Part shown: piece by piece, positions 28,383 through 36,643 of the stretch
How positions within the stretch are numbered: position 1 is the stretch's first letter
Layout of the letters: each line of letters starts with the position of its first letter
From: an uncultured Aquimarina sp.
Lineage (GTDB): Bacteria; Bacteroidota; Bacteroidia; Flavobacteriales; Flavobacteriaceae
NCBI RefSeq assembly: GCF_947495315.1
Contig: NZ_CANLYD010000005.1
Location: 310,001 to 374,000, forward strand
Reading direction: 5' to 3'
Length of the DNA: 64,000 nt
Notes under the pieces: generated by a model
Database searches by the model: none
What the model saw: only the letters and a program-made list of their open reading frames with translations
What the model was told of the DNA's origin: nothing
Position numbers and translations under genes: made by a program

Positions 28383-29276
28383 ATGATTAAGCATATACTA
28401 CTTCTTATATTATTGGTTATTACAGTATCTGTTAAATCTCAGGTTTCTGATCTTGCACGAGTAGAATATACTTTTTTTCCGCAAAAGGATAGTGACAACT
28501 CTTTTAGGAGACTCAGAGTATTTGCTAAATATCCAATAAAATTGAATAATAAAGGAAGCTATCTGGTACCAGGTATCGAATATAGAAACGTGAATTTTAT
28601 TTATAGAGATGAAACTGATTTTGATACTAATGAATTAGAACGGTTCAGTTCGTTTGAGGGTAGTCTGACATACACTTTTTTGTTAAAAAACAACTGGCGC
28701 TTTGCAGCACAGACGGGAGCTATAGTAGCTTCTAATTTTGAGGGAGAAGGGGTAGGTGCGGAAGATATTTTGTTTACAGGTTCGATTTTTTTCGTAAAGG
28801 ATAAAACAAAAGAGGCTGTCTCAAAACCTTGGCGCCTTATTTTGGGGATGCGATATTCTACAACCGCTGGAAGACCTTTTCCATTACCGTTTATAAATTA
28901 TTATCGGGAGTTTCGTCCTAATTGGTCGTTTGTTTTAGGAGTCCCAAAATCTAATATTAAGTATCGCTTTAAAAAGAAAAATGCTTTCCAGAGCTTTGTT
29001 ACATTAGATGGCTTCTTCGCTAATATTCAAAATAATCGAAATTTCACCGATATCGTAACCTCCGAAGAGAAAATAGCGAACAATATTTCAATGACAATTG
29101 TACTTGCTGGACTAGGATATGAAAGATATCTCTCGGATCACTTGGTTTTATATTCTTATGCTGGTTTTACGGTTGTAAATGATATACGTTTACGTAATGA
29201 TGATCAGGAAAATGTACTCACAATTAATGATCAAAATAGTTTTTATATTCGAGGTGGGTTAAAGTTTAAAATATAG
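28383..29276 (+). CDS. DUF6268-type outer-membrane beta-barrel protein
   Basis: 297 residues with a signal peptide ending near 'VSVKSQ'. Alternating strands such as 'SYLVPGIEYRNVNFIY', 'WRFAAQTGAIVASNF' and 'WRLILGMRYSTT' and a final 'SFYIRGGLKFKI' mark a barrel of about 10-12 strands. The family is known from Bacteroidota without assigned function. It is the last gene of the zincin/HD-PycTM/GH3/phosphoesterase operon and may be a partner of the barrel protein encoded upstream. Confidence 0.72.
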   Translation: MIKHILLLILLVITVSVKSQVSDLARVEYTFFPQKDSDNSFRRLRVFAKYPIKLNNKGSYLVPGIEYRNVNFIYRDETDFDTNELERFSSFEGSLTYTFLLKNNWRFAAQTGAIVASNFEGEGVGAEDILFTGSIFFVKDKTKEAVSKPWRLILGMRYSTTAGRPFPLPFINYYREFRPNWSFVLGVPKSNIKYRFKKKNAFQSFVTLDGFFANIQNNRNFTDIVTSEEKIANNISMTIVLAGLGYERYLSDHLVLYSYAGFTVVNDIRLRNDDQENVLTINDQNSFYIRGGLKFKI

Positions 29277-29290
29277 TATAAATTATTTCA

Positions 29291-29887
29291 TTAATAAATC
29301 ATAAAACCGACTCCAACGGATAATACAGAGCTATATACTTCTAAATCATCAATAATTTCTGATAGCCCATAACTGTATCTGGCTTGTATGAAAAATCCAT
29401 TTTTGAATTTGTATTCAATCCCAGAGGCTAATTGAAAGTCAAAATTTCTTATAGCATCTAATTCTGGATCCACGTCATTTGCTAATAGTCTATTATTCAC
29501 TTCTTCATCAATTTTAAACCCAAGTTGTATTCCTCCTTGTATATTAAGTCCTTCTAATAGGTAAGCTTTTGCCAGAATAGGAAATTGAATATAATCTATT
29601 TTCACCGCTATTTTTTCTGTTTGAAGCGATTCGTTAGATTTAAATCCTTGTCTTGAGTAGAATGCTTCTACCTGAAATCCAAATTTGTCAGTTAACATTG
29701 CTTCAACCGCTAATCCAGCATAAAAATCAGTTCTGAAATCAAGATCATCGATATTTTCTGAATATACAGTAGAAAAATTCGCACCTCCTTTAACGCCCAT
29801 TAGAGCAGATTGTAGTGGGTAATCCTGAGCACAGGCAGTGGAAAATAAGAGAATGGTTATTATAAGGAATAAGGGTGTTTGTTTCAT
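29291..29887 (-). CDS. PorT-like small outer-membrane barrel
   Basis: 198 residues with a signal peptide ending near 'FSTACAQDYP'. The eight-strand beta-barrel type (OMP_b-brl) shows in 'ALMGVKGGANFSTVYS', 'DFYAGLAVEAMLTDKFGFQVEAFYSRQGF', 'YIQFPILAKAYLLEGLNIQGG' and 'GFFIQARYSYGLSEI' (joined by eye). It is a tandem paralogue of the protein of 30044-30649 with the same block order. Stop codon is 14 nt from the convergent DUF6268 gene. Role not evident. Confidence 0.8.
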   Translation of the reverse strand: MKQTPLFLIITILLFSTACAQDYPLQSALMGVKGGANFSTVYSENIDDLDFRTDFYAGLAVEAMLTDKFGFQVEAFYSRQGFKSNESLQTEKIAVKIDYIQFPILAKAYLLEGLNIQGGIQLGFKIDEEVNNRLLANDVDPELDAIRNFDFQLASGIEYKFKNGFFIQARYSYGLSEIIDDLEVYSSVLSVGVGFMIY

Positions 29888-29986
29888 TTTATAGTATGAG
29901 ATTAAGAAATTTTAAATTAAAACAAATCAGATTGATTGGTTAACTCAAATAGCACATTCTTTAACCTTTTCGAGGATTCAGTAAAC

Positions 29987-30016
29987 AATAAGGCTCACCA
30001 TTTGGTGGGCCTTATT
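29987..30016 (-). terminator. Hairpin terminator after the second PorT-like gene
   Basis: AATAAGGCTCACC / GGTGGGCCTTATT, one mismatch, 4-nt loop. On the minus strand it follows the stop of the barrel gene at 30044 by 28 nt. Confidence 0.7.
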
Positions 30017-30043
30017 GCTCATCATTGTATTAGTAAAAGCTCT

Positions 30044-30649
30044 CTAAAACATAAATCCAATACCAGCCGAGAAAGTAGAATTATGCGCATCGGTATCTTC
30101 TACTACTTCAGAAAAGCCATAGGTATATCTTGCCTGGATAAAAAAGCTTTTGGCAAATTTGAATTCTGCACCAGCAGCCAATTGAAAATCAAAATCTTTA
30201 ATACGATCAGTGTCAAAATCTCCACCATCTCCTGTTGGATCAGTATCAATCTCTTCATTAATTTTAAATCCAAATTGAGGTCCTGCATGAATGTTTAATC
30301 CTTCGATCAAATAGATTTTTGCTAAAAGTGGCACTTGGATATAATCAATTTGGAATTCTGCTTCAGGAGTCACTGTTACTCCGGCAAAAGTTGTTTCTTC
30401 AATATCAAATCCTTGTCCAGAGTAGAAAACTTCTCCTTGTAGCGCAAATTTTTCTGTAACAAAAGTTTCTGCGACAAGACCTGCATAAAAACTTGTTCTA
30501 GAATTTGGATCCTCGAAATCATCTCCTGTAATCGTTGAAAAGTTGATACCAGCACGCGCTCCAAATTGAAATCTGTTTTCTACTTCTTGTGCAAATAGGG
30601 TTACACTGCAGAAAATAAAGCTTAAAAATAAAGTTGTTTTTTTCATCAT
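30044..30649 (-). CDS. PorT-like small outer-membrane barrel, paralogue
   Basis: 201 residues with a signal peptide ending near 'SVTLFAQEVE'. Same motifs as its neighbour at 29291-29887: 'GARAGINFSTITGDDFE', 'SFYAGLVAETFVTEKFALQGEVFYSGQGF', 'YIQVPLLAKIYLIEGLNIHAG' and 'FFIQARYTYGFSEV'. The two probably arose by tandem duplication. The hairpin at 29987-30016 ends this gene, so the two copies can be regulated separately. Confidence 0.82.
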   Translation of the reverse strand: MMKKTTLFLSFIFCSVTLFAQEVENRFQFGARAGINFSTITGDDFEDPNSRTSFYAGLVAETFVTEKFALQGEVFYSGQGFDIEETTFAGVTVTPEAEFQIDYIQVPLLAKIYLIEGLNIHAGPQFGFKINEEIDTDPTGDGGDFDTDRIKDFDFQLAAGAEFKFAKSFFIQARYTYGFSEVVEDTDAHNSTFSAGIGFMF

Positions 30650-30800
30650 TTTACATTTTTGTTTGTAATTTTTATTTGCTCAAAATTACAATGAACGCAT
30701 ATTGATGATTGACTCAAAAAACGGAGTTTTTAACCCATTCCATTAGAGAGATATAGTTTAACAGAATTTAAGAAATTATAAAAGAATACTTTGATGCTAA

Positions 30801-32222
30801 TTATAACAAAGGACTAAAGAATCGTGCTATACCTTCAGATAATTTTCGTTTTATCCCCCGTTTTTTATAGGTTTCGTACTTCAATAATACACTCTCTCGG
30901 CAATCTGCGATAAAATCTTGACAAATGCTTTCTGTGATTGGGGTGTCATAGATTAAGGCATTAGTTTCAAAATTATGTTCAAAACTTCGGTGATCAAAAT
31001 TACCTGAACCAACAGAAGCAATTTCACCATCCATTATGATGACTTTGCTATGCAAGAAATCATCTTTTTGTTGGTAGATCTCGATTCCTAGAAACAATAA
31101 TTCTTCAAAAAAGGATAGCATACTATATTTAGCCAACCAGGAATCTGATTTTTTTGGCACTAATAATTTAATGGTTACTCCACTTAGGGCTGCTATTCTA
31201 AGAGCTTCAAGCATCGCATTGTTTGGAATAAAGTATGGGTTAGAAATATAAATATATTCTTCAGCGAGATTAATCATGGTAATATATTGCTGCATAATCG
31301 AAGGATGATCTGCATCAGGCCCGCCTGCTACAATCTGAACCGCTACATCTCCCTGTTTCTTAGTTTCGGGAAGGTATTTATTGGTTAATAATAACTCCTC
31401 ATTACTAGCAAAATAATAATCTTTTATAAACACTCGATGCAAGCTATCCACTGCTGGACCATTCAGATATAAATGTGTGTCATCCCAAATTCCCAGTTCT
31501 GATTTGGGATTAATATATTTATCAGAAATATTAACGCCTCCTGTAAAACCAACTTTACCATCTATGATTATAATTTTCCGGTGGTTACGATAATTTAAAG
31601 TAAACAAAATACTCCCAAAATGTAGCGGCATTATTGGGTATACACTGGCTCCAATATCCTTAAATTTTTTAATTGCTTTTTTACGCAATGAATAACTACC
31701 AATTGCATCATATAAAATTCGTACTTCGACATTGTTTTCCAGTTTTTCTTTTAATAAAGAATAAAGTCTGTCAAATAATTCTCCTTCTTCAAAAATGTAG
31801 TATTGGAGGTGTATGAATTTCTCAGCTTTTTGTAGTTCTTTAAAAATAGAATCAAAAGTCTCTTTCCCATTTTGGAGTACTTTAACCTGATTTGCAGGTT
31901 GGGTAGCAAAATTTGAACTATTTCGTAATAATTTAGATAACTTCGAGCTCTTCTTATTTTCAAATTCTATTTTTTGTTCTTTGACTAATCGATTTCGAAA
32001 ATTTTCATCATATAAACGCCTTCTAACGGTCTGTTTAAGTTTAAAAAACTTAAATCTTCTTCGGTTGATACCAAAAACAATATATAATATGATTCCTAAA
32101 AATGGAAAGATTAAGACAATAAGAAGCCAACTTAGGGATTTTGTAGGTCTGGAGCCATAAAGAATAATATGTAGAATAGCTAAAAGAGTGAGAGCGCTAT
32201 ATAAGCCAACTGCGATGATCAT
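30801..32222 (-). CDS. cls: Cardiolipin synthase (two PLD domains)
   Basis: 473 residues, typical Cls length. Two N-terminal membrane helices (about 2-23 and 30-50) precede two phospholipase-D HKD motifs: 'HRKIIIIDGKVGFTGGVN' near residue 219 and 'HSKVIIMDGEIASVGSGNFD' near residue 395. The enzyme joins phosphatidylglycerol units to cardiolipin at the inner membrane. It is divergent from the ArsC-like gene and lies in a stretch of envelope and stress genes; cardiolipin often rises in stationary phase and osmotic stress, which fits that setting. Confidence 0.93.
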   Translation of the reverse strand: MIIAVGLYSALTLLAILHIILYGSRPTKSLSWLLIVLIFPFLGIILYIVFGINRRRFKFFKLKQTVRRRLYDENFRNRLVKEQKIEFENKKSSKLSKLLRNSSNFATQPANQVKVLQNGKETFDSIFKELQKAEKFIHLQYYIFEEGELFDRLYSLLKEKLENNVEVRILYDAIGSYSLRKKAIKKFKDIGASVYPIMPLHFGSILFTLNYRNHRKIIIIDGKVGFTGGVNISDKYINPKSELGIWDDTHLYLNGPAVDSLHRVFIKDYYFASNEELLLTNKYLPETKKQGDVAVQIVAGGPDADHPSIMQQYITMINLAEEYIYISNPYFIPNNAMLEALRIAALSGVTIKLLVPKKSDSWLAKYSMLSFFEELLFLGIEIYQQKDDFLHSKVIIMDGEIASVGSGNFDHRSFEHNFETNALIYDTPITESICQDFIADCRESVLLKYETYKKRGIKRKLSEGIARFFSPLL

Positions 32223-32348
32223 ATTAATAATATTTTAAATGAGTATGACAATTGCTATGATTTTTAAATGAGTTACTATTTATAGCTATTGGACTACTAA
32301 AGTTTGGTAGTGGTTTTTATTTTTATTAAAAGTAAAAATTTAAATAGT

Positions 32349-32756
32349 ATGGGAATCATTTCTACCGATAAAAATAAAATTACACTAATTTATAACTCAG
32401 GTATTTCATTAGGTAAGCAAACTTACAGTTACGTATGCACATCTGATAAAGATATCTTAGCCATTGACACTTCAAAAACCAATATTACAGGAACACAATG
32501 GTTGGAAATTGCAGATGGTCTTGATTTAGATATTTCGGATTTAATCCAGAGAGAATTTCCTAACTATAGAAAGTTGTACGATCCAAAAGTTAAACTCAAG
32601 CCAGGAGATTGGATAAAGGTCATTCAAAATCATCCAGAGGTAGTTTGGTTTCCTATTTTAATTATGGGAAATAATTTCTATCTAATTAAAACCCCTTCTG
32701 ATTTTATTAATTTAACCGATGCAGATAGCGCTGATATCTCTAGAAATTTGTCTTAA
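32349..32756 (+). CDS. ArsC/Spx-like thioredoxin-fold protein lacking active Cys
   Basis: 135 residues from the ATG at 32349; an upstream TTG would add 15 residues unlike the family. The sequence follows the Bacteroidota ArsC-related family: 'GIISTDKNKITLIYNSGISLGKQTYSYV', 'AIDTSKTNITGTQWLEIADGL', 'HPEVVWFPILIMGNNFYLIKTPSDF'. Where true ArsC proteins carry the catalytic CxxS/R site near the N-terminus there is 'YNSGISLGKQ' with no cysteine, so arsenate reduction is unlikely. Function unknown. Confidence 0.7.
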   Translation: MGIISTDKNKITLIYNSGISLGKQTYSYVCTSDKDILAIDTSKTNITGTQWLEIADGLDLDISDLIQREFPNYRKLYDPKVKLKPGDWIKVIQNHPEVVWFPILIMGNNFYLIKTPSDFINLTDADSADISRNLS

Positions 32757-32782
32757 AAAAATGTATTAAATTTTATTCGGAA

Positions 32783-33118
32783 TTAAAGTAAATTATCTTT
32801 TTTTGAAATGTTTTCTTCAGGTATATTATCAAAGAAATTTACTACTAAACCTTGATCTTCTTTGAGGTTGTTTCTTTGTATAAAAGTTCCTTTTGATCCA
32901 TTTATGGTTTTTAGTATGTATAGAACAGAGGTATCCGCTGGATTTTTGATTCCTTCAAAAAGGTATCTTGCGATTACATATACTTCGTTAGGTTTAAATT
33001 CTTTCGAATTAGAAACATCGATGAGTTTATGCTGATGTAAAATATAATCTGACGTATATCCTTTCTTTTTATAAATCTCTTTATATTTATTTTCATTGGC
33101 ATCAAAATTTGATTCCAT
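32783..33118 (-). CDS. Small hypothetical protein
   Basis: 111 residues, soluble. The central part 'KKGYTSDYILHQHKLIDVSNSKEF...VIARYLFEGIKNPADTSVLYILKTINGSKGTF' resembles a family of about 100 residues in Bacteroidota usually labelled, without proof, as phosphoribosylpyrophosphate-synthetase-like. There are no PRPP-synthetase motifs here, so I give it no function. It precedes the small membrane and lipoprotein genes on the same strand. Confidence 0.6.
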   Translation of the reverse strand: MESNFDANENKYKEIYKKKGYTSDYILHQHKLIDVSNSKEFKPNEVYVIARYLFEGIKNPADTSVLYILKTINGSKGTFIQRNNLKEDQGLVVNFFDNIPEENISKKDNLL

Positions 33119-33132
33119 TAATTTATTTTTTA

Positions 33133-33267
33133 TTATCCTATGATGTTAAAAATGATAAGAAAGTAGAAGCACATTAAGAAAAATAGTAGAAAAAAGAAAA
33201 GGATAGCATAGGTCGCTATTTTTTTATATCCTAATTTAAAAAGAAACACCCTTTTTAATCTTAACAT
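33133..33267 (-). CDS. Small single-span membrane protein (44 aa)
   Basis: A 44-residue frame from ATG 33267 to TAA: a basic start 'MLRLKRVFLFKLGYKK' followed by about 25 hydrophobic residues ('YAILFFFLLFFLMCFYFLII'). This fits a positive-inside small membrane protein like several others in this stretch, but AT-rich DNA can give such frames by chance. Confidence 0.4.
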   Translation of the reverse strand: MLRLKRVFLFKLGYKKIATYAILFFFLLFFLMCFYFLIIFNIIG

Positions 33268-33293
33268 AATTACTAATTCATAAAACGATTAGT

Positions 33294-33328
33294 ACAAACA
33301 GGTAATTACTTATGAATTACCTGTTTGT
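33294..33328 (-). terminator. Hairpin terminator after the stress lipoprotein gene
   Basis: A perfect 14-bp stem ACAAACAGGTAATT / AATTACCTGTTTGT with a 7-nt loop, 28 nt past the stop of the 59-residue lipoprotein gene. Confidence 0.75.
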
Positions 33329-33356
33329 AAAACAACCCTTTGCTTTATTATTATGA

Positions 33357-33536
33357 TTAATTATCATCAGTTGCATCTTCAACAGCATCTTTTACCTCTT
33401 CTGCACCATCTTCCACTGCATCACCTACTTCTTCCACTGCATCTTCTACTTTTTCTCCTGTACTTTTCTTTTCTCTACAACTTGTACTTGCAACAATTAA
33501 ACAAAGTGCTGCAAATGATATTATTATTTTTTTCAT
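33357..33536 (-). CDS. Small acidic lipoprotein (59 aa)
   Basis: 59 residues: signal 'MKKIIISFAALCLIVASTSC' with a lipobox ending at Cys20, then a lysine patch and an acidic tail of repeated 'EDAVEEV / GDAVEDG / KDAVEDA' units predicted to be helical. Length and layout recall entericidin-like and YtxH-like stress lipoproteins of flavobacteria. It lies next to the DUF1328 gene on the same strand, 21 nt apart, so the two probably share a transcript. Confidence 0.75.
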   Translation of the reverse strand: MKKIIISFAALCLIVASTSCREKKSTGEKVEDAVEEVGDAVEDGAEEVKDAVEDATDDN

Positions 33537-33557
33537 GATAATTAAATTTAAGGTTAG

Positions 33558-33722
33558 TTATGCTTTGAATCTTTTACCAAATATTAGAGATAAAATAAAG
33601 AGTACTATAAATATAAAGAATAAGATTTTAGCAATACTGGCAGCTCCTGCTGCAATACCTCCAAAACCGAATATACCAGCAACAATTGCCAGAATAACAA
33701 AGATAATAGTGTAACGTAACAT
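33558..33722 (-). CDS. DUF1328 small membrane protein
   Basis: 54 residues: '[20 protein letters not shown]' and '[20 protein letters not shown]' form two membrane helices with the glycine-rich turn characteristic of DUF1328 (YtjA) proteins. These are common near stress genes in Proteobacteria and Bacteroidota; function unknown. First gene of a pair with the acidic lipoprotein and divergent from the first AraC paralogue. Confidence 0.85.
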   Translation of the reverse strand: MLRYTIIFVILAIVAGIFGFGGIAAGAASIAKILFFIFIVLFILSLIFGKRFKA

Positions 33723-33928
33723 AGTGATTGTTTTAATTAGTAATAGCTCTTTACTTTAGAGCAATTTGATTTTCAAATTTTTACAATGTAAATTTCTTAA
33801 ATTATTAGGTACTGCATTAACTGTATCACTAAGATTGTTAACTCCATTGCAGTGCCAGAACTGTTTTTCACTCGAAATGATTAAATTAGAAGTATCTTTA
33901 TGCTTATAGCTTTCAATAATCAAGATAG

Positions 33929-34972
33929 ATGAAGAAAAAAATAGAAGTGCAAGACCATCACGTCAAAAATTTAGTTATTGATTTAGCTAATAGTCTTGGA
34001 ATAGATTATGAGAATTCTCATCACGAATATTGTGTGCGATTACCTGAGGAATTTGGTTCGGGATATATGAAATCTTATCAGTTTGATTTTGGGATTGGAG
34101 TTGTCGAAACTGATTATTTATTGAAAAAGGAGTTTAACTATGAATTGGAGAAAGGAATTGTTCATCCTTTAAAAATCATGTTTAACAGGGAATCTGGTTT
34201 TTATCACAAGTTTGAAAATAGCGAAGAGTTTCATGAAATACGTAGACTAGAAAATGCAATGATTTCTAGTACTTCTAAAAACAATCATATCTTTAAAACT
34301 CCAGCGAATATACCTATTTGTATTTTTAGTATTGAGATCAATAGAAAATTATTTGAGGAAAAAATAGAATCTTTTTTACCGAATATGAACGAGGATCTTA
34401 TAGAGTTGTTTAGAGATGTAAATGGGATCAATCAATTTTATTATAAGAATTATTATAGTCTTGAGATTTCTAAGTTTATTTCAGAATTTACAGAGTGCGA
34501 GCTCACCGGCTTTATGCGCCAAGTTTATCTGGAAGGAAAGGCTTACGAAATTTTAACCCATCAATTGCAACAATATCTTGATGATCTTAATGAACCAGAT
34601 AAAAGATTGATTTTACGACAAGCTACTATAGAGAGTATAGAAGATGCCGTATCTATAATTAGAGAGGAAATCGATAGCATCGGCAATATCGTAGATATAG
34701 CAAAGCGTGTAGGGCTTAATCAAAATACATTGCAAAATGGTTTTAAGCAACTGTATAAAACATCAGTAAACGAGTATATCAAAAACTACAGAATAGATAC
34801 AGCTAAGGAATTACTAGAATCTTCTGACCTTAATATTACTGAGATTACTTATAAAGTAGGTATCAACTCCAGAAGTTATTTTGCTAAATTATTTAAAAAA
34901 CGTTTTGGTATAAGTCCAAAACAATACTTAAATCAGGTGCGGAATAAAAAAGATGATTCCAAATCTGCATAA
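33929..34972 (+). CDS. AraC-family regulator, paralogue 1
   Basis: 347 residues. The N-terminal about 240 residues form a sensor region shared with three other proteins of this island (here 'EEFGSGYMKSYQFDFGIGVVETDYLL'). The C-terminal AraC domain shows 'IAKRVGLNQNTLQNGFKQLYKTSVNEYIKNYR' and 'ITEITYKVGINSRSYFAKLFKKRFGISPKQYLN' in pieces. It is the most diverged of the four in the N-terminal half. It is divergent from the DUF1328/lipoprotein pair, which are plausible targets (inference). Confidence 0.9.
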   Translation: MKKKIEVQDHHVKNLVIDLANSLGIDYENSHHEYCVRLPEEFGSGYMKSYQFDFGIGVVETDYLLKKEFNYELEKGIVHPLKIMFNRESGFYHKFENSEEFHEIRRLENAMISSTSKNNHIFKTPANIPICIFSIEINRKLFEEKIESFLPNMNEDLIELFRDVNGINQFYYKNYYSLEISKFISEFTECELTGFMRQVYLEGKAYEILTHQLQQYLDDLNEPDKRLILRQATIESIEDAVSIIREEIDSIGNIVDIAKRVGLNQNTLQNGFKQLYKTSVNEYIKNYRIDTAKELLESSDLNITEITYKVGINSRSYFAKLFKKRFGISPKQYLNQVRNKKDDSKSA

Positions 34973-35150
34973 AACGTTTAACGTTAATAAAATACTCAAT
35001 AAAACTCTTTTTAACTGAGAAAATTCACTTTTGTATTAGTCTTAAACTGATCAATAGTGTTAGTATATGTTTCAAAATTGTTAATCCGTTTACTCTAAAT
35101 CTAATTTCTTTGCACAAAGCATAAAATATAGCATAGAATTTAGAAAGAGA

Positions 35151-36173
35151 ATGCAAAAAATTGAGATACATAGCATAGATGGTGTAGAAATTTTAGAACA
35201 ACTTAATGTTCATTTGAAAGGAAAATTAACCAATCAATGGGGAGAACACGTTCTAGAGTTCGATAATGAATTCGGAAAAGGAGTTGTGCGTAGTATTGCA
35301 TTTGATTGGGGAGTTTCTTTGGTAGATTACGATGTTAGTTTTGTTGAAGACACTAAAATTGTATTTAGTATTGAAAAAGCCAATCCTATAGAATTTATTT
35401 TTATATCCGAAGGTAAACTGGATTATACTAATAATACAGAGCAAAGGCCATATACTTTTGAACGTTATCAAAACATAATTATATCTACCCAAAAGTTTTC
35501 TAAAGAAACGTATGTTTTTCCTAAAACAGCCGCTGTTAAAGTCAATTTTATTTATGTTTTACCAGGCGAATATGCTAAGAAAAAGAATAACAACTTATCT
35601 TATTTAAGTAAAAGTTTATTCGCTGCTTTTACTGAAGAAAATGAAAAATCTCCATACAAACATTATGGTAATTATAACCTGAAGATAGCAGATCAGATCA
35701 AGCAGCTACAGGAAAGTTATGAAAGTGGTATCGTACGCACGCTATCTATCGAGGGGCAACTCAATTTGATTCTGGCAATGCAGATGCTGGAGCATAACAA
35801 TTACGAAAATGGTTTAGCGTTGCCAGAATCACTTTCTAAAGAAGATATTAAAAAGATTCACAACTTATCTGGTTTTATCATTGATAATATTTCAGAACCA
35901 TTGTCAGTTCAGTCTTTGGCAACTAAGGCCGGTATGAGTCCTAAGAAATTGCAACTTGGATTCAGAGTTTTATATTCTAAATCTGTAAACGAATATATAA
36001 GACAGTTAAAACTAGAAATATCCAGAGATTACATAAAAAATACAAATGATTCTATTTCTGAAATAGTGTATAATATAGGCTTTAAAAGTAGAAGTTACTT
36101 CTCGAAAATCTTTTCTGAACGTTACGGAATTTTACCAACGGAATATAGAAAAAAAATTAAAGCAAAGGATTAG
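35151..36173 (+). CDS. AraC-family regulator, paralogue 2
   Basis: 340 residues, same two-part layout as its neighbour. Shared sensor block 'EFGKGVVRSIAFDWGVSLVDYDVSF' near residue 40; AraC domain with 'LATKAGMSPKKLQLGFRVLY' and 'SEIVYNIGFKSRSYFSKIFSERYG'. Two AACGTT words lie upstream (34973-34978 and 34980-34985). It is followed by a hairpin terminator, so it is probably a single-gene unit. Confidence 0.9.
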   Translation: MQKIEIHSIDGVEILEQLNVHLKGKLTNQWGEHVLEFDNEFGKGVVRSIAFDWGVSLVDYDVSFVEDTKIVFSIEKANPIEFIFISEGKLDYTNNTEQRPYTFERYQNIIISTQKFSKETYVFPKTAAVKVNFIYVLPGEYAKKKNNNLSYLSKSLFAAFTEENEKSPYKHYGNYNLKIADQIKQLQESYESGIVRTLSIEGQLNLILAMQMLEHNNYENGLALPESLSKEDIKKIHNLSGFIIDNISEPLSVQSLATKAGMSPKKLQLGFRVLYSKSVNEYIRQLKLEISRDYIKNTNDSISEIVYNIGFKSRSYFSKIFSERYGILPTEYRKKIKAKD

Positions 36174-36238
36174 GGTCAATAATTTACTTTTTTAGATTAA
36201 AAACTACACTGTTTTCTACCTTAAATTTACCTCAGAAC

Positions 36239-36275
36239 CAAAACCTGATGATGCTTAATTGTGCATCAGGTTTTT
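36239..36275 (+). terminator. Rho-independent terminator
   Basis: AAAACCTGATG / CATCAGGTTTTT with a loop of 13 nt and a T run on the plus strand, 66 nt after AraC paralogue 2. Confidence 0.8.
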
Positions 36276-36316
36276 GATTGATTAATGAATACTTAACCTA
36301 AATCGAAATCATTGAA

Positions 36317-36631
36317 ATGAAGAATAAAAAAACAATAGTAAACCTCAGATTTAAATCAAATTTACCTACTGATGAAGTTTGTGAAATATCAACAAACCGA
36401 AAACAGATACTAAAAAACACCGAAGGACTAATTTCATTATTTTGTTATACAAATGAAGAGACTAAAACGATTGGTGGTACTTACATTTTTGAAAATATAC
36501 AACTGGCACATCAGTATTTAGGGCAGTTTTTAACTCAAGGTATCGGACCAAAATATGGAATAATCCCGGTGACACTAAAGATAGATATTGGTTCTCTAAA
36601 AGATGAAATAAAAGGAAGTAATGTAGGGTAA
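36317..36631 (+). CDS. YdhR-like putative monooxygenase-fold protein
   Basis: 104 residues, soluble. The pattern of a dimeric alpha-beta barrel protein of the YdhR type is visible: first strand 'KTIVNLRFKSNLP', then 'GLISLFCYTNEETKTIGGTYIFENIQLAHQYLG' in parts and 'GIIPVTLKIDIG'. YdhR proteins are called putative monooxygenases, but catalysis is not established. It converges with the SRAP-like gene, 12 nt apart. Confidence 0.6.
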   Translation: MKNKKTIVNLRFKSNLPTDEVCEISTNRKQILKNTEGLISLFCYTNEETKTIGGTYIFENIQLAHQYLGQFLTQGIGPKYGIIPVTLKIDIGSLKDEIKGSNVG

Positions 36632-36643
36632 AGCACTCCGTTA

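Noticed and set aside
33293..33330. Possible CRISPR-like repeat
   Set aside because: It is a single hairpin terminator. No regularly spaced repeat array was seen anywhere in the window.
33353..33538. Leucine/histidine-rich plus-strand frame
   Set aside because: It is the antisense shadow of the 59-residue lipoprotein gene at 33357-33536.
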